Shown here: positions 58,085 through 64,000 of the stretch, one piece after another
Layout of the letters: each line of letters opens with the position of its first letter
Numbering within the stretch: the stretch's first letter is position 1
Assembly: GCA_963749905.1 (NCBI GenBank)
Contig: CAVVOF010000004.1
Span: forward strand, 372,001-436,000
Length of the DNA: 64,000 nucleotides
Source of the DNA: UBA10649 sp963749905
Lineage (GTDB): Bacteria > Actinomycetota > Actinomycetes > S36-B12
Direction: 5' to 3'
The notes under the pieces: model-generated
The model's input: only the letters and a program-made list of their open reading frames with translations
Database searches by the model: none
Told to the model about the DNA's origin: nothing
Translations under genes and position numbers: made by a program

Positions 58085-59764
58085 GATGAGCCGGAGGGCG
58101 GCGGGGGCGTGCTCGGGCACGACCGGCGCGAGCGGCGCGACCGCCGCCACCGGCCGGTAGTCCTCGCCCTGCGTCGGCCGCTCGTCCGACTCCCCCCTGT
58201 TCGGCCACATCGCGAACGCCCGCTCGGCCTGCGCGGTGATCGTCAGCGACGGATTGACCCCCAGGTTCGCCGTGACCGCCGCGCCATCCACGACGTGCAG
58301 CCCGGGATACCCGTAGACCCGGTGATACGGGTCGATCACGCCTGAGTCCGGGTCCGACCCAATGGTCACGCCGCCGACGAAGTGCGCCGTCAGCGCCAGC
58401 CCCAGGTTCTCGATGACGGTGCCGGCCGCCACTCCGTTGATCCGCTCCGCCAGCCGACGGGCCACCTCCTGCGCAACCGGCAGGTACGTCGGCGCCGGAG
58501 CGGACTCGTCCTGCTTCGTGGTCAGCCGCCACCGGCCAAGCCGCGAGCGCCGCCCCGTCACGGTGAGCGAGTTGTCGACCGATTGCATCACCAGCGAGAT
58601 GATCGACCGCTCGCTCCACCGACGCACGTCGAGCAGTCGGACGGCCGTGCCGCGCTGACGGACCACCTCGCCGAGTGACGAGCGCCATCGCGGCTGGCCG
58701 GCCCGCGGCTGCGTGAGGACCGACTGCAGGAACGCCATCGCGTTCGAGCCCTTGCCGTACCGGACCGGCTCCACGTGCGTGTGCGGCTCCGGGTGGAAGC
58801 TGGACGTGATCGCGACGCCCTCCGAGAAGTCGGCCGGCGACGTGGTGGCGACGGCGCCGAGCAGGGACTCGGAGTTGGTCCGGGTCAGGTGACCCAGACG
58901 TGGCGACAGCCGCGGCAGCCGCCCCTCGTCGCGCATCCGATGCAGAAGTCGTTGCGTGCCATAGGTTCCCGCCGCGACGACCACCTGTTCGGCACGGAAC
59001 GTCCGCACCTTCGGCGCCAGCCGCGCGCCCGTGCGCGTCGTCGAGACCAGGAACCCGCCCTCGGGCAGCTCCTCGATCTGCGTGACCGTGGTCAACGGAA
59101 AGATCCGCGCGCCCGCGGCCTCGGCCAGCGCGAGGTAGTTCTTCGGCAGCGTGTTCTTCGCGTTGTACCGGCAGCCGGTCATGCACTCACCGCACTGTGT
59201 GCACCCGGTGCGGTCCGGGCCCACGCCGCCGAAGAACGGGTCAGCGCTCGTGACTGCGGGTCCCTCACCGAAGTACACCCCGACAGGCGTGAGCCGGAAG
59301 GTGTGCCCGACGCCCATCTCGTCGGCGACAGCCTTCATCACGAGGTCCGATGGGGTCATGGTCGGGTTGTCCACGACGCCGAGCATCCGGGCCGCCTGGT
59401 CGTAGTACGGCGCCAGCTCGGTCGCCCAGTCCGTGATGCCACTCCACTGCGGATCCTCGAAGTAGGAGGCCCCCGGCACGTACAGGGTGTTCGCGTAGTT
59501 CAGCGACCCGCCGCCGACGCCTGCACCGGCCAGCACGACGACGTCGCGCAGCACGTGGATCCGCTGGATCCCGAAGCAGCCGAGCCACGGCGCCCACAGG
59601 AAGTCGCGCAGGTGCCAGGACGTCTTCGGCAGCTCCCCGTCCGAGAACCGGCGTCCGGCCTCCAGCACGCCGACCCGGTAGCCCTTCTCGGCCAGTCGCA
59701 GCGCGCCGACCGAGCCCCCGAATCCGGAGCCCACGATCAGGACATCGAAGTCGTAACCCTGCAT
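58070..59764 (-). CDS. GMC-family oxidoreductase, cholesterol-oxidase-like
   Basis: The 564-residue flavoprotein has the FAD site VLIVGSGFGGSVGALRLAEK, VVLAGAGVGGGSLNYAN near 80, a Cys-rich segment GCTQCGECMTGCRYNAKNT near 187 resembling a ferredoxin motif, and a C-terminal YPGLHVVDGAAVTANLGVNP. This matches ChoD-type proteins encoded beside guaB genes in other actinobacteria. Whether it acts on sterols is unproven. The gene runs 7 bp after the semialdehyde dehydrogenase gene. Confidence 0.85.
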   Translation of the reverse strand: MQGYDFDVLIVGSGFGGSVGALRLAEKGYRVGVLEAGRRFSDGELPKTSWHLRDFLWAPWLGCFGIQRIHVLRDVVVLAGAGVGGGSLNYANTLYVPGASYFEDPQWSGITDWATELAPYYDQAARMLGVVDNPTMTPSDLVMKAVADEMGVGHTFRLTPVGVYFGEGPAVTSADPFFGGVGPDRTGCTQCGECMTGCRYNAKNTLPKNYLALAEAAGARIFPLTTVTQIEELPEGGFLVSTTRTGARLAPKVRTFRAEQVVVAAGTYGTQRLLHRMRDEGRLPRLSPRLGHLTRTNSESLLGAVATTSPADFSEGVAITSSFHPEPHTHVEPVRYGKGSNAMAFLQSVLTQPRAGQPRWRSSLGEVVRQRGTAVRLLDVRRWSERSIISLVMQSVDNSLTVTGRRSRLGRWRLTTKQDESAPAPTYLPVAQEVARRLAERINGVAAGTVIENLGLALTAHFVGGVTIGSDPDSGVIDPYHRVYGYPGLHVVDGAAVTANLGVNPSLTITAQAERAFAMWPNRGESDERPTQGEDYRPVAAVAPLAPVVPEHAPAALRLIPRPS

Positions 59765-59771
59765 GTCATCC

Positions 59772-61310
59772 CTACTTCAGGCCGAGCTTCTTCATCACCG
59801 CGAAAGTCTGTGCGAACGTCTCATTCCAGCGCTCGTCCGACCAGCCGGAGGGCGGCCCGAACCCCAGCAGCCGCTGCGTCGCGATCGTCTGCGACTCCGT
59901 GTACTTCAGCAGGCCCTCGTCCCCGTGGCGGCGGCCGAGCCCGGAGTCCCCCATGCCGCCCATGGGTGCGCGGGTGCTCCCCCACGAGGGCCCGTACGCC
60001 TCGTTGACGTTGACCGTGCCCGCCCGCAGCCGCAGCGCGATCGTTCGTCCCTTCGCGCGATCGCGAGTCACGACGGCGGCGTTGAGTCCGTACGCAGTCG
60101 CATTCGCCATCCGGATCGCCTCCTCGTCGGAGTGCACGCGGTAGAGCGCGACGACCGGCCCGAAGGTCTCCTCGTCGCACAGGATCATGTCCTCCGTGAC
60201 GCCCTCGAGCACGGTGGGCTCGAAGAAGTACGGGCCGACGTCGGGGCGCGGCGCGCCACCCGCCACGAGGGTTGCGCCGCGATCGACGGCATCCGCCACG
60301 TGCTGACGGACCCGCTCGACCTGGCGGGCCGAGATCAGCGAGCCCATCTGGCCCGGCCAGCCAATGCCGGTGGCGAACGGCAGTTCACGGACGCGCTCCG
60401 CGAATGCGTCACGGAAGGCCTCGTACACCGCATCGTGGACGTAGATCCGTTCCATCGAGATGCACAGCTGGCCGGCGTTCGCGAAGCAGCCGCGCACCGC
60501 GATCTCCGCAGCCCGACGCGGATCCGCGTCCTCGCGCACGATCATGGCGTTCTTCCCCCCGAGCTCCAGCGAGCAGCCGATCAGCCGCTGGCCGCACCGG
60601 GCCGCCACTTCGCGCCCGACCCGCGTGGACCCGGTGAACATGACGTAGTCGACCCGGTCGATGACCATCGGCCCGACCACGGGGCCGTCACCGGGAACAA
60701 CGTGCACTACGTCGCGCGGCACGCCCGCCTCGATCAGCAGGTCTACGGCCCACAGGGCGCTCAGCGTCGTCTGGGCATCGGGCTTGATCAGGGCGGCATT
60801 GCCAGCGATCAGGGCGGGCACCGCGTCGCTGACCCCGATCGTCAGCGGGTAGTTCCACGGTGTGAGGAAGCCGACGACGCCCTTGGCATGCTGGTACTGC
60901 GTGACTCCCACGGCCCCCGGGAAGATGCCCCGATGCCGCCGCGGGCGCAGCAGCCGGTGGGCGTCACGGGCGTAGTGCCGGGTCACCAGGCAGACGTCGA
61001 GGAGCTCCTCCATCGCATCCTTGCGCGCCTTGCCCGTCTCCCACTGGACGAGGTCGAGCCCCTCCTGCCGCCGGGCGAGCAGCAGGTCGTGGAAGCGCAG
61101 CAGGATCGCAGTGCGCTTGCGCAGCGGCACCTGCGCCCATCGCGCCTGGCCCCTGCGGAGCATCGCCATGGCGCGATCGACGTCATCTGCGACGGCCACG
61201 GGGAGGTCGTATCCCGGCTCGCCGGTGAACGGCATGATGACGGGCTGAGCGGGCCCGCTCGCGTCGAGTGACCCGAGGAGCCGGTCGACGAGGACGGGAT
61301 CAGGGGTCAC
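59772..61310 (-). CDS. gabD2: Succinate-semialdehyde dehydrogenase family protein
   Basis: The 512-residue aldehyde dehydrogenase has VGFLTPWNYPLTIGVSDAVP, the Glu in CSLELGGKNAMIV near 248, the catalytic Cys in NAGQLCISMERIYV near 282 and ATAYGLNAAVVTRD. It oxidises succinate semialdehyde to succinate; the GabD2 assignment rests on its overall form and this neighbourhood. It overlaps the guaB3 stop by 4 bp (ATGA). Confidence 0.82.
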   Translation of the reverse strand: MTPDPVLVDRLLGSLDASGPAQPVIMPFTGEPGYDLPVAVADDVDRAMAMLRRGQARWAQVPLRKRTAILLRFHDLLLARRQEGLDLVQWETGKARKDAMEELLDVCLVTRHYARDAHRLLRPRRHRGIFPGAVGVTQYQHAKGVVGFLTPWNYPLTIGVSDAVPALIAGNAALIKPDAQTTLSALWAVDLLIEAGVPRDVVHVVPGDGPVVGPMVIDRVDYVMFTGSTRVGREVAARCGQRLIGCSLELGGKNAMIVREDADPRRAAEIAVRGCFANAGQLCISMERIYVHDAVYEAFRDAFAERVRELPFATGIGWPGQMGSLISARQVERVRQHVADAVDRGATLVAGGAPRPDVGPYFFEPTVLEGVTEDMILCDEETFGPVVALYRVHSDEEAIRMANATAYGLNAAVVTRDRAKGRTIALRLRAGTVNVNEAYGPSWGSTRAPMGGMGDSGLGRRHGDEGLLKYTESQTIATQRLLGFGPPSGWSDERWNETFAQTFAVMKKLGLK

Positions 61311-62422
61311 GCAGTGACCACCATCTCAACGCGCTGGAACTCCTTCGGATCGTTGTAGCCCGTGGTCGCCATGGCCTTGCGGAGCGCGCCGACGACGTTC
61401 ATCGTTCCGTCCGCCTTGCGCGACGGGCCGTTCAGGACCTCGGCGAGCGTGCCCACCGTCTCCAACTGCGCCCGCTCGCCGCGGGGCAGGTCGCGGTGCC
61501 ACGCCTCAGCGCCCCAGTGGGCGCCATGGCCGGGCGCGTCGGTCGCGCGGGCGAACACCGATCCGACCATCGCCGCGTCAGCGCCGCAGGCGAACGCCTT
61601 GACGATGTCGCCGCTGCGGCCCATCGACCCGTCGGCGATGACATGGACGTAGCGGCCCCCGGACTCGTCGAGGTAGTCGCGACGCGCGGCCGCGACGTCC
61701 GCGATCGCGCTGGCCATCGGCACACGGACGCCCATCACATCGGCAGTCGTGTGCGTGGCGCCGCCCCCGAAGCCCACCAGCACGCCGGCCGCGCCCGTGC
61801 GCATCAGGTGGAGCGCGGCCTGGTGCGTCACGCACCCGCCCACGATCACCGGCGCATCGAGTTCGTGGATGAACTGCTTGAGATTCAGCGGCTCCTGGTC
61901 TGAGCCGGAGACGTGCTCCGCCGACACCGTCGTGCCGCGGATGACGACGATGTCGGCACCGGCGTGGGAGGCGATCGGCGCGAGTCGTGCCGCACCCTGC
62001 GGGGACGTGGCCACGGCGGTGACGATGCCGAGCGCCTTCAGATCGGCGATCCGCTGCCGGACGAGCTCAGGATCGACGGGACGGTCGGCGTAGATCTGCT
62101 GGATCCGAGCCGTCGCCGTGCCAGGGGCGAGCCCCGCGATCTCCTCCAGGAGCGGGGCGGGATCCTCGTAGCGCCCCCACAGGCCCTCAAGGTTGAGGAC
62201 CGCGAGAACGCCGAGCTCCGAGAGGGTCACGGCGGTCTGCGGGGAGACCACGGAGTCCATGGGCGCCGCCAGGATGGGGGTCTCGAAGCGGTAGGCGTCG
62301 ATCGTCCACGCGGTCGACACCGCCTCGGGATCGCGGGTCCGGCGGCTGGGGGCGATGGCGATCTCATCGAGCGAGTAGCCGCGACGGGCGCGCTTGGCCC
62401 CGCCGATCTGGATGTCGGTCAC
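61307..62422 (-). CDS. guaB3: GuaB3-family IMP dehydrogenase-like protein
   Basis: The 371-residue TIM barrel resembles IMP dehydrogenase but lacks the CBS pair. It opens MTDIQIGGAKRARRGYSLDE, has PILAAPMDSVVSPQTA near 55, VIVGGCVTHQAALHLMRTGA near 200 and HVIADGSMGRSGDIVKA near 265. GuaB3 proteins form a conserved actinobacterial subgroup; some act as GMP reductases. It follows guaB by 7 bp. Confidence 0.88.
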   Translation of the reverse strand: MTDIQIGGAKRARRGYSLDEIAIAPSRRTRDPEAVSTAWTIDAYRFETPILAAPMDSVVSPQTAVTLSELGVLAVLNLEGLWGRYEDPAPLLEEIAGLAPGTATARIQQIYADRPVDPELVRQRIADLKALGIVTAVATSPQGAARLAPIASHAGADIVVIRGTTVSAEHVSGSDQEPLNLKQFIHELDAPVIVGGCVTHQAALHLMRTGAAGVLVGFGGGATHTTADVMGVRVPMASAIADVAAARRDYLDESGGRYVHVIADGSMGRSGDIVKAFACGADAAMVGSVFARATDAPGHGAHWGAEAWHRDLPRGERAQLETVGTLAEVLNGPSRKADGTMNVVGALRKAMATTGYNDPKEFQRVEMVVTA

Positions 62423-62429
62423 GTGCGTC

Positions 62430-63953
62430 CTACCGTCCGGAGTAGTTCGGCGCTTCGATGGTCATCTGGATGTCGTGCGGGTGGCTCTCGCGCAGGCCCG
62501 CCGCGGTGATCCGCACGAATGTGCCCTTGGCGTGCAGCTCCTCCATCGACGAGGCGCCGGAGTAGCCCATGGCCGCGCGCAGTCCGCCGACCAGCTGGTG
62601 CGCCACGGCGCCGAGCGGGCCGCGGTAGGCCACCATGCCCTCGATGCCCTCGGGCACCAGCTTGTCGTCGCTGAGTACGTCGTCCTGGAAGTACCGGTCC
62701 TTACTGTACGAACGGGCCTGCCCGCGGGACTGCATCGCGCCGAGGGAGCCCATCCCGCGATAGGACTTGAACTGCTTGCCGTTGACGAACACCACGTCAC
62801 CGGGCGCCTCCTCGCAGCCGGCCAGCAGCGATCCGAGCATGACCGTGTCCGCGCCCGCGACGAGCGCCTTCGCGATGTCGCCGGAGTACTGGACCCCACC
62901 GTCGCCGATGACCGGCACGCCGGCCGGCCGGCAGACGAGAGACGCCTCGTAGATCGCCGAGATCTGGGGCACGCCCACGCCGGCGACGACGCGGGTGGTG
63001 CAGATCGAGCCAGGCCCGACGCCCACCTTCACGCCGTCCGCGCCGGCCTCGACCAGGGCCTGCGCGCCGGCGCGCGTGGCGATGTTGCCCCCCACGACGT
63101 CCACGGAGGACTGGCTCTTGATCCGGCGCACCATCTCGATGACGGCTCGCGAGTGGCCGTGTGCGGTGTCGACCACCACGAAGTCCACGCCGGCCTCGAT
63201 CAGGGCGTGCGCCCGCTTCTCTGCATCGTCGCCCACGCCCACGGCGGCGCCGACCACCAGCCGACCGGTGGCGTCCTTGGTGGCGTGCGGGTACTTGTCG
63301 GTCTTGACGAAGTCCTTGACCGTGAACAGGCCGGCGAGCCGTCCGTCGGAGGTGATGAGCGGCAGCTTCTCCACCTTGTGCCGGGCCAGGAGTGCCAGCG
63401 CGTCGTCCGGGCTGATGCCGAGCGGCGCCGTCACCAGCGGCATCGGCGTCATGACCTCGCGGACCGGCCGGTTGACGTCGTCCTCGAAGCGCATGTCCCG
63501 GTTGGTCACGATGCCGACGAGCAGGCCGTCCGCATCGACGACTGGTACACCGGAGATCCGGTAGCGACCGCACATCTGATCGACGAGTCCGAGCGTGTCG
63601 TCGGGCGAACAGGTGATCGGGTTGTTCACCATCCCCGCCTCGGACCGCTTCACGAGGTCGACCTGCGTGGCCTGCTCGTCGATGGGGAGATTGCGATGGA
63701 GCACGCCGACGCCGCCCTGACGGGCCATGGCGATCGCCATCCGCGCCTCGGTGACGGTGTCCATCGCGCTGGACACAAGCGGCATCTTCACTGCGATGTT
63801 GCGCGTCACCCAGGAGGACGTGTCGGCCTCGCTCGGCACGACGTCCGACTCGGTCGGCACCAGCAGGACATCGTCGAAGGTCAGGCCCTGGTAGGCGAAC
63901 TTGTCGGGCACGCCGTCGAAGGCGAGATCGTCGGACAGAGGACGGTGGTCCAT
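62430..63953 (-). CDS. guaB: IMP dehydrogenase
   Basis: The 507-residue enzyme has LTFDDVLLVPTESDVVPSE, a CBS pair (about 110-225), VVDTAHGHSRAVIEMVRRI near 250, the catalytic loop GVGPGSICTTRVVAGVG with Cys near 317 and the flap region GMGSLGAMQSRGQARSYSKD. It makes XMP from IMP. ATG 63953 with GGAG five bases upstream is preferred over a GTG two codons earlier. Confidence 0.97.
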   Translation of the reverse strand: MDHRPLSDDLAFDGVPDKFAYQGLTFDDVLLVPTESDVVPSEADTSSWVTRNIAVKMPLVSSAMDTVTEARMAIAMARQGGVGVLHRNLPIDEQATQVDLVKRSEAGMVNNPITCSPDDTLGLVDQMCGRYRISGVPVVDADGLLVGIVTNRDMRFEDDVNRPVREVMTPMPLVTAPLGISPDDALALLARHKVEKLPLITSDGRLAGLFTVKDFVKTDKYPHATKDATGRLVVGAAVGVGDDAEKRAHALIEAGVDFVVVDTAHGHSRAVIEMVRRIKSQSSVDVVGGNIATRAGAQALVEAGADGVKVGVGPGSICTTRVVAGVGVPQISAIYEASLVCRPAGVPVIGDGGVQYSGDIAKALVAGADTVMLGSLLAGCEEAPGDVVFVNGKQFKSYRGMGSLGAMQSRGQARSYSKDRYFQDDVLSDDKLVPEGIEGMVAYRGPLGAVAHQLVGGLRAAMGYSGASSMEELHAKGTFVRITAAGLRESHPHDIQMTIEAPNYSGR

Positions 63954-64000
63954 GGGCACTCCGGAGTCGCGGGGCTCGGCCCCCCAAGGCTACCGGCCGA

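Noticed and set aside
1..64000. Search for all CCCG-N5-CGGG sites as one regulon
   Set aside because: At this GC content around a dozen would occur by chance in the window; only sites in promoter positions with extended arms or exact duplication were kept.
1..64000. tRNA, rRNA, riboswitch and CRISPR features
   Set aside because: No cloverleaf-like, conserved RNA or regularly spaced repeat patterns were recognised in the short intergenic regions.

Overview
The window is high-GC DNA with tightly packed, mostly minus-strand genes, ATGA/TGATG overlaps, GTG starts and leaderless-looking promoters. The housekeeping order guaB, guaB3, GMC/cholesterol-oxidase-like gene and guaA, together with DUF6350, purN, purH, folD, DUF3017 and the sucCD-pcrA neighbourhood, points to an actinobacterium, most likely Propionibacteriales (Nocardioidaceae-like). 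The species cannot be named from sequence alone. No tRNA, rRNA, CRISPR array or transposase was seen, and no gene-free stretch exceeds 300 bp.

Left part (1-14.1 kb): purine catabolism genes (xanthine dehydrogenase subunits, one frameshifted, and guanine deaminase), a GyrI-like protein, acetoacetyl-CoA synthetase and an IclR regulator, then a PLP aminotransferase diverging from a PLP decarboxylase. A six-gene operon follows (SDR, 3-hydroxyacyl-CoA-dehydrogenase-like, cyclase, cupin, BKACE, FMN hydroxyacid dehydrogenase). BKACE enzymes release acetoacetate and the nearby synthetase activates acetoacetate. Matching palindromes lie before the IclR gene and before the six-gene operon, so the two parts may form one IclR-controlled pathway.

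Middle part (about 14.7-37.4 kb): a catabolic cluster of about 22.5 kb lies between folD and DUF3017, which usually adjoin. It holds a sugar-type (CUT2) ABC transporter with a fused ATPase-permease, three zinc alcohol dehydrogenases, an acetoin-dehydrogenase-like E1alpha/E1beta/E2 set, an EboE-like TIM-barrel isomerase, an unusual M24-fold hydrolase, a VOC protein, YciI, an LhgO-like oxidase, an acyl-CoA ligase, an alpha/beta hydrolase, a beta-hydroxyacid dehydrogenase, an XRE-cupin regulator, an SDR and a PRISE-type reductase. An 18-bp repeat occurs in the same orientation at both edges. Two of its promoters share the same pair of inverted boxes. The substrate is unknown; a polyol or hydroxyketone is inferred.

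Right part (37.4-64 kb): folD, two DUF606 transporters, purH, purN, membrane proteins, an SDR, a TSUP permease, sucDC, a B12-binding protein, a flavin reductase, a lone RAM-domain protein, pcrA, a secreted M15-like peptidase, a PIG-L deacetylase, guaA, small proteins, a GMC oxidoreductase, a succinate-semialdehyde dehydrogenase, guaB3 and guaB. This part carries a family of long intergenic palindromes (four copies in 13.5 kb) and one 151-bp MITE-like element with 34-bp perfect inverted ends.
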